Positions 50,228 through 61,927 of a DNA stretch of 64,000 nucleotides are shown here, in pieces. The notes under the pieces were generated by a model. It ran no database searches, had not been told where the DNA came from, and saw nothing but the letters and a program-made list of their open reading frames with translations. Positions within the stretch are counted from its first letter, which is position 1. Each line of letters begins with the position of its first letter. The translations under genes and the position numbers were made by a program. The stretch covers positions 248,001 through 312,000 of the forward strand of contig NZ_CP054044.1 of the NCBI RefSeq assembly GCF_013282745.1. Reading direction: 5' to 3'. Source of the stretch: Yersinia bercovieri ATCC 43970 (GTDB lineage Bacteria; Pseudomonadota; Gammaproteobacteria; Enterobacterales; Enterobacteriaceae).

Positions 50228-50318
50228 ATATCTTAAACACGACTCGTTAAAGTCATCTTTAAGTTATTTTTTAGTTCATAAAGAACCGGTTGATAATGTC
50301 TTTCACACATTATCGGAT

Positions 50319-50394
50319 TGGCGTCCCCAAGGGGATTCGAACCCCTGTTACAGCCGTGAAAGGGCAGTGTCCTAGGCCTCTAGACGATGGGGAC
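50319..50394 (-). tRNA. tRNA-Glu (anticodon TTC) in the rRNA spacer
   Basis: A 76-base gene with encoded CCA. The acceptor stem is GTCCCC / GGGGAC, the anticodon loop is CTTTCAC, and the T arm is GGGGTTCGAATCCCC. It makes this an rrnB/C/G-type operon, unlike E. coli rrnH at this locus, which carries Ile and Ala tRNAs. Confidence 0.96.
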
Positions 50395-50591
50395 ACAAAA
50401 ATTGCTACTGAATCAGTGATTCAGTATTTTTGTGTAAAGGTGAGAATGTGGCAACACATTCGAACGACTGATGCAGTGAAAACCCGATACCGGACTTTTA
50501 CAGCACAATCATCACCCTCATCAACAGGTGCTCTTGCTCATTACATTCATCAGACAATCTGTGTGGACACTGCGCAATGCGTATCGTGAGG

Positions 50592-52134
<1,543 letters not shown>

Positions 52135-52321
52135 AAGATTTGTTTGATTTGCTGCTAATGAAAGCAGCGATGCTCAAAGATTACTTTCTGCAAATATGCA
52201 TTCGAACCGAAGTTCAAATGTGTACTGCTTTGGTCACTCTTCAAGACTTTGATATTGCTTCTGCCTGCCGAAACAGGCTTCGATATCGTCTTGCGAGTGC
52301 CCACACAGATTGTCTGATAAA

Positions 52322-52333
52322 TTGTTAAAGAGC
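52322..52333 (-). promoter_or_regulatory. boxA antitermination site in the rRNA leader
   Basis: GCTCTTTAACAA on the minus strand, about 190 bases before 16S, followed by ATTTATCAGACAATCTGTG, the standard leader. Confidence 0.85.
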
Positions 52334-52384
52334 GTTCGTTACCCGTTGGCCTTTCAGCGAATCTTACGGTAACGCGGGAGGCAG

Positions 52385-52412
52385 ATAATACGCTTTCCCG
52401 CCACAGAGTCAA
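52385..52412 (-). promoter_or_regulatory. rRNA operon promoter P2
   Basis: On the minus strand TTGACT (52407-52412), a 16-base spacer and TATTAT (52385-52390). It is the downstream promoter of the pair, about 100 bases after P1. Confidence 0.8.
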
Positions 52413-52482
52413 TCACTTAATTTCCTCTGCTCTACTCGGCTACTTTGTGAAGTTGCTCACAGCGCCGTGTCGATGGATGCGC

Positions 52483-52510
52483 ATTATAGGGAGCCGCTTC
52501 AGAATGGCAA
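52483..52510 (-). promoter_or_regulatory. rRNA operon promoter P1 with UP element
   Basis: On the minus strand TTGCCA (52505-52510), a 16-base spacer and TATAAT (52483-52488), followed by the GC-rich discriminator GCGC that makes rRNA promoters sensitive to ppGpp. Upstream AT-rich DNA (GGAAAAAACTTTAATATA) is a good UP element. It reaches to within 30 bases of the gmhB stop. Confidence 0.85.
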
Positions 52511-52559
52511 GGGTTTATATTAAAGTTTTTTCCGTTTGATGGTTATTTGAACACAAAGG

Positions 52560-53126
52560 TCATTTGTGACGCGTTTTTATCGCTTTTGGCAGATCTGCAA
52601 GGCTATTTAGCACCCAATCTGCCGCAGCTTCGCCTTCTGCCGTGACTGCTTTGCCGGTGCGCACCAACACTTTAGTACCGATATTTGCTGCTAATGCTGC
52701 CTGCATATCTTCAATTTTGTCGCCAACCATATAAGAAGAAGCCATATCGATGTTAATTTCACGTTGCGCTTGCAGTAACATACCTGGCAGTGGCTTACGG
52801 CATTCACATGCTTCGCTAAACTCCGCGACACTACCATCGGGATGATGTGGGCAGAAATAGATACCATCCAGATCAACCCCACGATCAGCAAGGGACCAAT
52901 CCATCCACTCAGTAAGGCTTAAGAATTGTTCTTCGGTAAACATACCGCGTGCAATGCCCGATTGATTGGTGACTAATACCAAAGCAAAACCCATTTCCTT
53001 CAATTCACGGCATGCATCAATAACACCGTCTATAAACTGAAAATTGTCAATTTCGTGAACATAACCGTGGTCGACATTAATTGTACCATCACGATCTAAA
53101 AATATTGCGGGGACGGGCTGAGTCAC
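52560..53126 (-). CDS. gmhB: D-glycero-beta-D-manno-heptose-1,7-bisphosphate 7-phosphatase
   Basis: A 188-residue HAD-family phosphatase of the ADP-heptose path for LPS inner core. The nucleophile motif is [16 protein letters not shown] near residue 9, LVTNQSG is motif II, and the zinc loop has CPHHPDG and CECRKP. It is transcribed toward the rRNA operon and lies divergent from metN. The arrangement is that of E. coli gmhB (yaeD). Confidence 0.95.
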   Translation of the reverse strand: MTQPVPAIFLDRDGTINVDHGYVHEIDNFQFIDGVIDACRELKEMGFALVLVTNQSGIARGMFTEEQFLSLTEWMDWSLADRGVDLDGIYFCPHHPDGSVAEFSEACECRKPLPGMLLQAQREINIDMASSYMVGDKIEDMQAALAANIGTKVLVRTGKAVTAEGEAAADWVLNSLADLPKAIKTRHK

Positions 53127-53210
53127 TTATCTGCTCCTGAAGGCTGTAAACTCGGTTAGTATCGCATGTTTTATTGCCGATTGAGAATGGAAGAGAATCA
53201 GTGTTGCCAG

Positions 53211-53241
53211 TTGACTTAGCCGTCTAGACGCCTTAACATCC
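53211..53241 (+). promoter_or_regulatory. metNIQ promoter with Met boxes
   Basis: TTGACT at 53211-53216, a 17-base spacer and TAACAT at 53234-53239. Two tandem 8-base boxes, AGCCGTCT and AGACGCCT (53218-53233), each match the MetJ consensus AGACGTCT at seven of eight, and a weaker third follows. They fill the spacer, so MetJ with S-adenosylmethionine should block the promoter. Confidence 0.8.
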
Positions 53242-53312
53242 AATCCATACTTCGGTTCTGCTGAAGTTGACTTCATATCTAGCCACGGAAATAACGATAA
53301 AATAAGAATAAT

Positions 53313-54344
53313 ATGATTAAACTTTCTCACATCAGCAAAGTATTCCAGCAGGGTTCGCGCACGATTACCGCGCTTTCAGACGTGAGCCTACACGTCCCAG
53401 CTGGGCAAATTTATGGCGTTATCGGTGCTTCAGGTGCCGGTAAAAGTACACTGATTCGGTGCGCCAATATGCTAGAGCGCCCTACCAGCGGGCAAGTCCT
53501 GGTAGATGGTCAAGATCTCACCACCTTATCAGAAGGCCAGTTGACGCGCGCTCGTCGTCAAATTGGCATGATTTTTCAGCATTTTAATTTACTCGCCTCC
53601 CGTACCGTGTATGGCAATATCGCGTTGCCGCTTGAATTGGACAACAGATCACGCGCAGATATAAAGAAGAGAGTAACCGAGCTGTTGGATTTAGTCGGCC
53701 TGGCTGATAAGCAAGATGCTTACCCCGCGAACTTATCCGGGGGGCAGAAGCAGCGTGTCGCTATTGCTCGCGCACTGGCCAGCAATCCTAAAGTTCTGCT
53801 GTGTGATGAAGCCACCAGCGCACTGGATCCGGCAACGACCCGCTCAATTCTGGAATTGCTAAAAGATATCAACCGCCGCTTGGGCCTCACAATTTTGTTG
53901 ATCACCCATGAAATGGATGTGGTGAAGCGCATCTGTGATCAAGTCGCCGTTATTAGTGACGGTAAATTGATTGAGAAAGATAGTGTCAGCGAAGTGTTCT
54001 CTCATCCGAAAACCCCGCTGGCTCAACAATTTATCCAATCAACCCTGCATTTGGATATTCCGGAGGATTACGCCAAGCGTATGACTCAAGAGCCAACGAC
54101 GGATAGCGTCCCACTGCTGAAACTGGAGTTCACCGGTAAGTCTGTTGATGCGCCGCTGATTTCACAAGCAGTGCGCCGTTTCAACATTGATATCGGGATT
54201 CTTAGCTCGCAAATGGATTATGCCGGCGGGGTTAAGTTTGGTGTCATGCTAGCTGAGCTACATGGCGACACTCAAGATGGCCTCGCTGCCATCAAGTTCT
54301 TGCAAGATCATCATGTAAAAGTAGAGGTTCTGGGTTATGTCTGA
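53313..54344 (+). CDS. metN: Methionine ABC importer ATPase MetN
   Basis: A 343-residue ATPase. Walker A is [12 protein letters not shown] near residue 38, the signature is [15 protein letters not shown] near 140, and Walker B is [12 protein letters not shown]. The last 90 residues form the C2 domain that binds methionine and inhibits transport. It imports D- and L-methionine. The metI start overlaps its end by eight bases. Confidence 0.96.
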   Translation: MIKLSHISKVFQQGSRTITALSDVSLHVPAGQIYGVIGASGAGKSTLIRCANMLERPTSGQVLVDGQDLTTLSEGQLTRARRQIGMIFQHFNLLASRTVYGNIALPLELDNRSRADIKKRVTELLDLVGLADKQDAYPANLSGGQKQRVAIARALASNPKVLLCDEATSALDPATTRSILELLKDINRRLGLTILLITHEMDVVKRICDQVAVISDGKLIEKDSVSEVFSHPKTPLAQQFIQSTLHLDIPEDYAKRMTQEPTTDSVPLLKLEFTGKSVDAPLISQAVRRFNIDIGILSSQMDYAGGVKFGVMLAELHGDTQDGLAAIKFLQDHHVKVEVLGYV

Positions 54345-54990
54345 GGCAATGATGTGGTTAATGGGCCGAGGCGTCTGGGAAACTCTAATGATGACTTTTG
54401 TCTCCGGTTTCTTTGGCTTTGTTTTGGGGCTACCGGTCGGGGTTCTGCTGTATGTCACCCGTCCTGGGCAAATTATTGCCAACAATAAGATTTACCGAAC
54501 ACTGTCTGGGGTGGTGAATATCTTCCGCTCTATACCTTTCATTATCTTATTGGTGTGGATGATTCCATTTACGCGAATGATAGTCGGTACATCTATTGGT
54601 TTGCAGGCCGCGATTGTGCCGTTAACCGTCGGTGCAGCACCCTTTATTGCCCGAATGGTAGAGAACGCCCTGCTGGAGATCCCGTCCGGTTTGGTTGAAG
54701 CCGCGCGTGCGATGGGTGCAACGCCGATGCAAATCATTAAAAAGGTGCTGTTGCCTGAAGCCCTTCCAGGCTTGGTCAATGCCGCCACAATTACCCTGAT
54801 TACCCTGGTAGGCTATTCCGCTATGGGGGGTGCAGTCGGTGCCGGTGGTCTAGGCCAAATCGGTTACCAGTATGGTTACATTGGCTATAACGCCACTGTA
54901 ATGAATACGGTATTAGTATTATTAGTAATTCTGGTTTATCTAATCCAGCTTAGTGGCGATCGGATTGTAAAAGCCGTTACCCACAAGTAG
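54337..54990 (+). CDS. metI: Methionine ABC importer permease MetI
   Basis: A 217-residue permease with five membrane helices. The ATPase-contact loop is [27 protein letters not shown] near residue 120. The ending [25 protein letters not shown] is typical of the family. Confidence 0.96.
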   Translation: MSEAMMWLMGRGVWETLMMTFVSGFFGFVLGLPVGVLLYVTRPGQIIANNKIYRTLSGVVNIFRSIPFIILLVWMIPFTRMIVGTSIGLQAAIVPLTVGAAPFIARMVENALLEIPSGLVEAARAMGATPMQIIKKVLLPEALPGLVNAATITLITLVGYSAMGGAVGAGGLGQIGYQYGYIGYNATVMNTVLVLLVILVYLIQLSGDRIVKAVTHK

Positions 54991-55084
54991 TTGTTGCCAC
55001 ATAAAGTAGTTGTTGCCACATAAATTATATAGCGACTGCCTCACACAGCGGCGCACCTTAACGAAGGTCTATAGAGGAAGGGAT

Positions 55085-55900
55085 ATGTCTTTAAAATTCA
55101 AATCTATCGCGGCAGTCAGCGCACTCATCGGTACTCTGGCTCTCGTGGGTTGCGGCCCGGCGGAAAAAGATCCAAACCATATTAAAGTGGGTGTCATTGT
55201 GGGTGCTGAGCAACAAGTTGCTGAAGTTGCGCAGAAAGTAGCAAAAGACAAATATGGTCTGGATGTTGAACTGGTCACTTTCAATGACTATGTATTGCCA
55301 AACGAAGCACTGAGCAAAGGTGATATTGACCTGAACGCCTTCCAGCATAAACCTTATCTGGATCAGCAAATCAAAGATCGTGGCTACAAGTTGGTTTCCG
55401 TAGGTAACTCATTCGTTTACCCGATTGCTGGTTACTCTAAGAAGATCAAATCATTGGAAGAGTTACAACCTGGCTCTCAGGTCGCACTGCCAAACGATCC
55501 GACTAACCTGGGCCGTTCTCTGTTACTGCTGCAAAAAGTGGGCCTGATTAAGCTGAAAGAGGGCGTTGGCTTGTTGCCAACCGTGCTGGATGTGGTTGAG
55601 AATCCTAAAAATCTGAAACTGGTTGAACTGGAAGCGCCTCAGTTACCACGCTCTTTGGATGACCAACAGATAGCATTGGCCATTATCAACACCACCTATG
55701 CAAGCCAGATTGGTCTGACACCTGCGAAAGATGGCCTGTTTGTGGAAGATAAAGAGTCACCTTACGTCAATCTGATCGTGGCCCGCGAAGATAATAAAGA
55801 TGCGGAAAATGTGAAGAAATTTGTTCAGGCTTACCAGTCTGACGAAGTTTACGACGCAGCAAATAAAGCCTTCAATGGCGGTGCAGTTAAAGGCTGGTAA
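55085..55900 (+). CDS. metQ: Methionine-binding lipoprotein MetQ
   Basis: A lipoprotein of 271 residues from the ATG at 55085, behind AGAGGAAGGG. The open frame upstream is not family-like. The lipobox is LALVGC, with Cys 23 or so. The NlpA-family fold begins KVGVIVGAEQQVAEVAQ, and DLNAFQHKPYLDQQIKDRGY holds ligand contacts. It lies 94 bases after metI and is followed by a terminator. Confidence 0.96.
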   Translation: MSLKFKSIAAVSALIGTLALVGCGPAEKDPNHIKVGVIVGAEQQVAEVAQKVAKDKYGLDVELVTFNDYVLPNEALSKGDIDLNAFQHKPYLDQQIKDRGYKLVSVGNSFVYPIAGYSKKIKSLEELQPGSQVALPNDPTNLGRSLLLLQKVGLIKLKEGVGLLPTVLDVVENPKNLKLVELEAPQLPRSLDDQQIALAIINTTYASQIGLTPAKDGLFVEDKESPYVNLIVAREDNKDAENVKKFVQAYQSDEVYDAANKAFNGGAVKGW

Positions 55901-55964
55901 TCATCAATTGGCTATTTTGCTGAATACCACGCTAACTAAATTCAGTGTTTGCTAAATATATTGT

Positions 55965-55991
55965 AAGACGGGCTATGGCCCGTCTTGTTAT
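55965..55991 (+). terminator. Terminator of metNIQ
   Basis: A perfect 9-bp stem (AAGACGGGC / GCCCGTCTT) with loop TATG, followed by GTTATTTG. Confidence 0.75.
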
Positions 55992-56047
55992 TTGCATAAT
56001 AGATTGCTTCAATAGCGCCTCCTAAATAAAAAGGCTGAGGAATTTCT

Positions 56048-56455
56048 ATGCGTGCGTTACCTCTGTGTCTGTTAGCCCTTTCGCTAACGGGATGCTCCAT
56101 GCTTCAATCAAAGCCATCCACCACAGAAACCCCGGTTAAACAACCCGCCCCGGTGACTAAAACCAGCCCAACGGTAGCCCCTCGCCCGGCTCCGGTAAAA
56201 CTTTATAAAAGCGCGGAAGAGTTGGTCGGCAAGCCTTTCCGTGACTTAGGGGAGGTGTCCGGTGAATCTTGCCAATCGACAGTTCAGGACTCTCCACCCA
56301 GCATTGCAACCGCCCGCAAAAGAATGCAGACCCGCGCATCTTATATGAAAGCCAATGCAGTCTTGCTCCATGAATGTGAAATACAAAGTGGTGTCCCTGG
56401 CTGTTATCAACAAGCGGTATGCCAAGGTTCAGCGCTGAGCGTTTCCTCAAAATGA
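56048..56455 (+). CDS. rcsF: Outer-membrane lipoprotein RcsF, Rcs stress sensor
   Basis: A 135-residue lipoprotein with a signal peptide ending in the lipobox LTGC (Cys 16). A proline-rich linker (about 25-50) passes through the outer membrane beta-barrel partners. The globular part has four cysteines (GESCQS, LHECEI, VPGCYQ, AVCQG) that form two disulfides. It signals envelope damage to IgaA and the Rcs phosphorelay. The last bases overlap trmO. Confidence 0.95.
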   Translation: MRALPLCLLALSLTGCSMLQSKPSTTETPVKQPAPVTKTSPTVAPRPAPVKLYKSAEELVGKPFRDLGEVSGESCQSTVQDSPPSIATARKRMQTRASYMKANAVLLHECEIQSGVPGCYQQAVCQGSALSVSSK

Positions 56456-57159
56456 GTCTGTTCTCCTTTAATCAGATCGGCGTGATCCGTTCACCCTATA
56501 AAGAGAAGTTTGCCGTGCCACGGCAACCCGGTTTGATTGAGGATGGCGGGGGTGAGTTACAACTATTAGCACCCTATAATCAGCCGGAGGCCGTGCGGGG
56601 CTTATCTGATTTCAGCCATCTATGGGTGATGTTTGTTTTCCATCAAACCATGGATGGCGGCTGGCGCCCGACGGTTCGCCCGCCACGTTTAGGCGGCAAT
56701 GCCCGAATGGGCGTTTTTGCTACCCGCTCCACTTTTCGCCCTAACCCGATTGGGATGTCTCTGATTGAGCTAAAAGGGGTGCGCTGCCAAGGTGGCGAGG
56801 TGATTTTAGCATTGGGCAGTTTGGATCTGGTTGATGGCACGCCAGTGATTGATATCAAGCCCTATCTGCCTTTTGCGGAGAGCCAACCGCAAGCGCGCGC
56901 GGGTTTTGCTCAATTAGCGCCTGATGCTAACATGCAGGTTTGCTTCTCCACCACCGCCGAACAGCAGTTAGCACAGCAACAACAACAGTATCCGAATTTG
57001 CGGCGTTTCATCACTCAGGTTTTAGCGCAGGACCCGCGTCCCGCCTACCGCAAAGATGATAACGACAACCGCGAGTATGCTGTTCTACTACTGGAATTTA
57101 ATGTGCGCTGGCGGGTTATGGGACAACAAACAGAAGTGTTATCCATCGACCCACGTTAA
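56452..57159 (+). CDS. trmO: tRNA (N6-threonylcarbamoyladenosine37-N6)-methyltransferase TrmO
   Basis: A protein of 235 residues from the ATG at 56452, coupled to the rcsF stop as ATGA. It methylates t6A at position 37 of threonine tRNAs. Family blocks are IGVIRSPYKEKFAVPRQPGL at the start and RLGGNARMGVFATRSTFRPNPIGMS near residue 80. Formerly called YaeB or TsaA, it has the same place in E. coli. Confidence 0.94.
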   Translation: MSLFSFNQIGVIRSPYKEKFAVPRQPGLIEDGGGELQLLAPYNQPEAVRGLSDFSHLWVMFVFHQTMDGGWRPTVRPPRLGGNARMGVFATRSTFRPNPIGMSLIELKGVRCQGGEVILALGSLDLVDGTPVIDIKPYLPFAESQPQARAGFAQLAPDANMQVCFSTTAEQQLAQQQQQYPNLRRFITQVLAQDPRPAYRKDDNDNREYAVLLLEFNVRWRVMGQQTEVLSIDPR

Positions 57160-57177
57160 ATTTCGCCCTGCTCTCTT

Positions 57178-57204
57178 TTGACAACCCGTACTCACTGGTA
57201 AACT
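57178..57204 (+). promoter_or_regulatory. Candidate proS promoter
   Basis: A perfect -35 TTGACA at 57178-57183 and TAAACT at 57199-57204 with a short 15-base spacer. A later AACTAA at 57201 would give 17. Confidence 0.4.
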
Positions 57205-57265
57205 AAACCACTTTTTACTTTTTGGCTGCCTCTACTTGTTGCAGTGCCAATGGAACCAAAACATC

Positions 57266-58984
57266 ATGCGTACTAGCCAATATTTGCTCTCCACTCTAAA
57301 GGAGACACCTGCCGATGCTGAAGTCATCAGCCACCAACTGATGCTCCGCGCCGGGATGATCCGTAAACTGGCATCAGGTCTTTATACCTGGTTACCGACC
57401 GGGGTTCGGGTATTGAAGAAAGTCGAAAACATCGTGCGCGAAGAGATGAATAATGCGGGTGCTATCGAGGTTTCAATGCCAGTGGTGCAACCGGCTGACT
57501 TGTGGCAGGAGAGTGGCCGCTGGGAACAATATGGCCCTGAGCTATTACGTTTTGTTGATCGCGGCGAGCGCCCTTTTGTTCTCGGCCCGACTCATGAAGA
57601 GGTGATTACTGATCTGATTCGCGGTGAGATCAACTCTTACAAGCAGCTGCCGCTGAATTTCTTCCAGATCCAGACCAAGTTCCGCGATGAAGTTCGCCCA
57701 CGTTTTGGCGTGATGCGTGCTCGCGAATTCCTGATGAAAGATGCCTACTCTTTCCATACCACTCAGGAGTCGTTGCAGGAAACTTACGACGCGATGTATA
57801 CCGCTTACAGTAAGATTTTCGAACGTATGGATCTGAATTTCCGTGCTGTGCTGGCAGATACCGGCTCAATCGGTGGCAGCGCATCCCACGAATTCCAGGT
57901 GCTGGCAGAAAGTGGCGAAGACGATATTGTTTTCTCAACCGACTCTGATTATGCCGCTAACATTGAGTTTGCTGAGGCTCTGGCCCCCACTGAACCCCGG
58001 GCCGCGGCAACAGAAGAGCTGCGTATCATTGATACCCCAAATGCAAAAACCATCGCTCAGTTGGTCGAGCAGTTCAAACTGCCGATTGAGAAAACAGTGA
58101 AAACCTTATTGGTCCATGCTCATGAAGAGAGTGGACATAAGTTGGTAGCGCTGCTGGTGCGCGGTGACCACGAATTAAATGAAATCAAAGCAGAGAAGTT
58201 GCCACAAGTTGCCAAACCACTGACCTTTGCCAGCGAAGAGGAGATTCGTGCGGCAATCGGCGCAGGCCCTGGCTCACTTGGCCCGGTTAATCTGCCACTG
58301 CTGGTTGTCGCTGACCGCTCCGTGGCAGTGATGAGTGATTTCGGTGCGGGCGCGAATATCGACGATAAACACTACTTCGGTATTAACTGGGAGCGCGATT
58401 TGCCGCTGCCACAAGTTGCTGATTTGCGTAATGTGGTTGAGGGCGATATCAGTCCTGATGGTAAAGGTACGCTGCAAATCAAGCGCGGGATCGAAGTGGG
58501 CCATATCTTCCAGCTCGGGACCAAATACTCCGAAGCGATGAAAGCCACGGTTCAGGGTGAGGATGGCCGTAATCAAGTGATGACCATGGGTTGCTATGGT
58601 ATCGGGGTCTCTCGTGTGGTTGCTGCGGCGATTGAGCAGAATTATGACAACCGTGGCATTATTTGGCCAGATGCGATCGCGCCATTCCAGGTGGCAATTT
58701 TGCCAATGAATATGCACAAATCCTTCCGAGTGAAAGAGTTGGCGGAAGAGTTGTATGTCACGCTGCGTTCACATGGCATTGACGTTATTCTTGACGATCG
58801 TAAAGAGCGCCCTGGTGTGATGTTTGCCGATATGGAATTGATTGGTGTGCCACACAATATCGTGATCGGCGACCGTAATCTTGATAGCGAAGAAGTGGAA
58901 TATAAACATCGCCGTGCTGGCGAAAAGCAAATGATTAAAACCAGTGAAATCATTGATTTCCTGCTGAGTCAGATCAAACGCTAA
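57266..58984 (+). CDS. proS: Prolyl-tRNA synthetase
   Basis: A protein of 572 residues from the ATG at 57266 ([20 protein letters not shown]), the length of E. coli ProS; ten more codons upstream are open but not family-like. It is a class II synthetase: motif 1 is near [11 protein letters not shown], motif 2 is [26 protein letters not shown], and motif 3 is [14 protein letters not shown]. The inserted editing domain between motifs 2 and 3 (about 220-400), which removes wrongly attached alanine, is complete. Confidence 0.97.
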   Translation: MRTSQYLLSTLKETPADAEVISHQLMLRAGMIRKLASGLYTWLPTGVRVLKKVENIVREEMNNAGAIEVSMPVVQPADLWQESGRWEQYGPELLRFVDRGERPFVLGPTHEEVITDLIRGEINSYKQLPLNFFQIQTKFRDEVRPRFGVMRAREFLMKDAYSFHTTQESLQETYDAMYTAYSKIFERMDLNFRAVLADTGSIGGSASHEFQVLAESGEDDIVFSTDSDYAANIEFAEALAPTEPRAAATEELRIIDTPNAKTIAQLVEQFKLPIEKTVKTLLVHAHEESGHKLVALLVRGDHELNEIKAEKLPQVAKPLTFASEEEIRAAIGAGPGSLGPVNLPLLVVADRSVAVMSDFGAGANIDDKHYFGINWERDLPLPQVADLRNVVEGDISPDGKGTLQIKRGIEVGHIFQLGTKYSEAMKATVQGEDGRNQVMTMGCYGIGVSRVVAAAIEQNYDNRGIIWPDAIAPFQVAILPMNMHKSFRVKELAEELYVTLRSHGIDVILDDRKERPGVMFADMELIGVPHNIVIGDRNLDSEEVEYKHRRAGEKQMIKTSEIIDFLLSQIKR

Positions 58985-59005
58985 GTTAGGTATTTTGCTC
59001 ATCAG

Positions 59006-59037
59006 GCCGCTGGGTAATCACCACCAGCGGCTTTTTT
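59006..59037 (+). terminator. Terminator of proS
   Basis: The stem GCCGCTGG / CCAGCGGC with a 10-base loop is followed by TTTTTT. It ends 20 bases before the stop of the convergent nlpE. Confidence 0.88.
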
Positions 59038-59057
59038 ATTTCAGCGACAAAGCGATT

Positions 59058-59744
59058 TTATTGGCTGTCGCAGCTTTTATTAGCATTGAACTGAATATCA
59101 TCACCCGCCGGAATCAGCGTTTTATCCGATTGCCCCTCTTCCATCGAAGGTCGAATATCAAAGTGACCATTGAGGGTCAGAAATACAGGTTCACCGGCAT
59201 TTTTACGCGCTTTCAAATACCCTTTCTCCAGCGCGATACTATTCTCTACTGGGAAAGTTTTGCCGGTTGCACAATCAGTAAATAGTGCGGCATCCGCAAA
59301 GTATTTATACATGCCACTTAATGGCATCGGCGTTTTAGGCAAAGATTGTTCGCTCGGCACCAACTGATAATTCAAGGTAGATTGGATCGGCAATCCCTGC
59401 TGATCAAGCATCACCAGATTCTTACCCACGGGGCGGAAATAACGTTTTTCGCCCTGCCCATTGGTTAACACCAACTTATCCGCAGTACGCGCCCACTTAC
59501 CATATTCAGCAAAAGTTTGATCACCCTCTTTGCTGCCACGATAAATCTCTTTTAGGACAAATGTGCCATCACTATCAAGAAACAGCGAGGTATCCAGTCC
59601 GCTGCAATCTGCACAGGGTAATACCCCCTGATAACTTTGCTGCATCGGTTGTAAAACCTGCTCTACCGGCTGATGCCGATTATTACAACCGAAGAGTGAC
59701 AGCGCACCTACTGCCACAAACAGCGCTATTGCTAATTTACTCAC
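59058..59744 (-). CDS. nlpE: Outer-membrane lipoprotein NlpE (CutF)
   Basis: A lipoprotein of 228 residues. I start it at the GTG at 59744, seven bases after GGGAG. A start further upstream at 59789 would put a non-signal sequence before the signal peptide. The lipobox is LSLFGC. The N-terminal barrel has the CxxC motif in VLPCADCSGLDTSLF, and the C-terminal domain has a second cysteine pair (FTDCATG and KSCDSQ). It senses lipoprotein-trafficking or disulfide faults and signals to the Cpx system. Confidence 0.93.
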   Translation of the reverse strand: MSKLAIALFVAVGALSLFGCNNRHQPVEQVLQPMQQSYQGVLPCADCSGLDTSLFLDSDGTFVLKEIYRGSKEGDQTFAEYGKWARTADKLVLTNGQGEKRYFRPVGKNLVMLDQQGLPIQSTLNYQLVPSEQSLPKTPMPLSGMYKYFADAALFTDCATGKTFPVENSIALEKGYLKARKNAGEPVFLTLNGHFDIRPSMEEGQSDKTLIPAGDDIQFNANKSCDSQ

Positions 59745-59796
59745 AGCCACTCTCCCATACAGTGTCCGATATATAAGGCATGAAGCCATTCAGGCA

Positions 59797-60213
59797 TCAT
59801 CCCTGATCTATTTTGCCACGCAGCGCTTTGGTTACCCCTTTGCGGACTTTGCTTTCAACCCGCCTGATTTTTGAGCCTTTGGTGGGTTTCGTCGCTCGAC
59901 GGGGCTTTTCCACGACCATGGCTTGACGAATCAATGCCACCAGTCGCGCTAATGCCGCTTCACGATTCATATCCTGGCTGCGGTACTCCTGCGCTTTAAT
60001 GATGACCACACCTTCAGCCGTCATCAAATGGCTATTTAGCAATAATAACCTTTCTTTATAATACTCTGGCAGGCTTGATGCCTTGATGTCAAAGCGCAAA
60101 TGGATAGCAGTTGAGGTTTTATTGACATGTTGCCCCCCCGCCCCCTGCGCTCGGATCGCGGTCAGCTCAATCTCGCTGTCGGGTAGGCTGACGCTATTAG
60201 ATATAATCAGCAC
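59797..60213 (-). CDS. arfB: Peptidyl-tRNA hydrolase ArfB, ribosome rescue
   Basis: A protein of 138 residues. The start is the GTG at 60213 (then [13 protein letters not shown]), which matches the N-terminus of E. coli ArfB; a start eight codons upstream would lie in yaeQ. The catalytic GGQ is in [20 protein letters not shown] near residue 25. The basic C-terminal tail ([19 protein letters not shown]) reads the empty mRNA channel of stalled ribosomes. The GTG overlaps the region of the yaeQ stop, so translation is probably coupled. Confidence 0.94.
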   Translation of the reverse strand: MLIISNSVSLPDSEIELTAIRAQGAGGQHVNKTSTAIHLRFDIKASSLPEYYKERLLLLNSHLMTAEGVVIIKAQEYRSQDMNREAALARLVALIRQAMVVEKPRRATKPTKGSKIRRVESKVRKGVTKALRGKIDQG

Positions 60214-60215
60214 AC

Positions 60216-60764
60216 TTATTGCCCACTGCTTTGCCATTCGGCAAAACTAATTTCCAGACTATTCTTATCATCTGATAGCCAGATAGTTCCCTCTTGCAAC
60301 GTGGCCTGTAATGACATATTTCGGTTAGACAGCGCAGCCAACTTTGCCATCTGCTCATCATCAAGGAAGCGCACTTGAAGATTGCGGTGTCCTGAGAGCT
60401 TATCCTGAACCTGTGGCCACCACACTTTAGCCGCCCGCTCACTGTAGGCATACAGCACAACTTTCTGTGACTGATTACAGGCTTTTCGTAACCGTTTCTC
60501 CTCTGGCAGCCCTAATTCTACCCAGAGTTCAATGCCATTGTGATCGTTGTGACGCCAGATTTCCGGCTCATCATCGGCGCTCAGCCCCTTAGTAAACTGC
60601 AAACGTTCATCTGCATGACAAATCCACGCTAATAAACGCAGCATCATGCGCTGGTCGGTTTCGGAGGGGTGTTGCGCTATCGTCAGGTTAACATCCTGAA
60701 AAAAATTACGATCCATATCAGCAATGTTAATAGCGGCTTTATGGATGGTTGCTTTTAGTGCCAT
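60216..60764 (-). CDS. yaeQ: YaeQ family protein
   Basis: A 182-residue protein that aligns with E. coli YaeQ from [21 protein letters not shown] to the end. The fold is a PD-(D/E)XK nuclease-like one. The motif residues appear around [19 protein letters not shown], with an acid and a Lys/Gln-type site. The cellular role is unclear; a link to transcription elongation was reported for the Salmonella protein. It is upstream of arfB with a two-base gap. Confidence 0.93.
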   Translation of the reverse strand: MALKATIHKAAINIADMDRNFFQDVNLTIAQHPSETDQRMMLRLLAWICHADERLQFTKGLSADDEPEIWRHNDHNGIELWVELGLPEEKRLRKACNQSQKVVLYAYSERAAKVWWPQVQDKLSGHRNLQVRFLDDEQMAKLAALSNRNMSLQATLQEGTIWLSDDKNSLEISFAEWQSSGQ

Positions 60765-60944
60765 GGGTGACCTCTTAATTATCTGGCGGACAGTGTACTT
60801 GATTAGGTCTGCCAGCAGCCAGACAACCCTGCATAAAGAGAGTTATTAGTGGCATCAATACTAAAAAGAAACCTTATCTCCCACTCTAATATCTCCATCA
60901 CTCCTGTGCTATAGTCCTTATAAGTTCAGAGTTTATCTTCGTAG

Positions 60945-61452
<508 letters not shown>

Positions 61453-61468
61453 TTTCCACGCTTTATAT

Positions 61469-61488
61469 GGGCCGCTTTACAGCGGCCC
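61469..61488 (+). terminator. Hairpin after rof
   Basis: A perfect 8-bp stem GGGCCGCT / AGCGGCCC with loop TTAC, followed by TAAAGTTTAAG. The T-tract is weak. It lies between rof and the convergent cytochrome gene. Confidence 0.6.
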
Positions 61489-61515
61489 TAAAGTTTAAGT
61501 GGTTAAATCGGCATA

Positions 61516-61833
61516 TTAAGGTTTAAGACTGGCATAGTAAGCGGCCAGGTCAGAAAAATCCTCGTCAGATAAGTTAGAGACATAAGCCCGCATCACTTCA
61601 GCCTGCCCTCCTGTACGCCCACCTTTTTTATACGCGGCCAATGATTGCTCCAGATAGAGTGCATTCTGCCCGGCCAGATTGGGGTACATCGGCACTGAAA
61701 CTTTGCCATTCATACCATGGCAAGCCACACAACTGGCTGACTTCACTCGCCCCGCCTCAATATCATTTTTTGCCAACGCCGAAAAACTGCATAGGCCGAG
61801 AACGACCAATGTACTGACGACTAATTTCATCAT
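61516..61833 (-). CDS. Periplasmic c-type cytochrome, class I
   Basis: A 105-residue exported monohaem cytochrome. The signal peptide is about residues 1-21, ending FSALA. The haem motif is SCVACHG (CxxCH), and the distal Met ligand is expected in PMYPNLAGQ or [16 protein letters not shown]. It is like the short cytochromes c553/c4 halves that carry electrons in the periplasm. The partner is not known. No E. coli equivalent lies at this site, so it is a local addition to a conserved block. Confidence 0.88.
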   Translation of the reverse strand: MMKLVVSTLVVLGLCSFSALAKNDIEAGRVKSASCVACHGMNGKVSVPMYPNLAGQNALYLEQSLAAYKKGGRTGGQAEVMRAYVSNLSDEDFSDLAAYYASLKP

Positions 61834-61927
61834 TGCTCCTCACACAGTATCTTGCCAATTTCGGGCCTGTTGGCGACGTCTGTTTGCCGCCTTCCCGCCC
61901 GCTGAAATCTATTGGGTCTATTTATTA

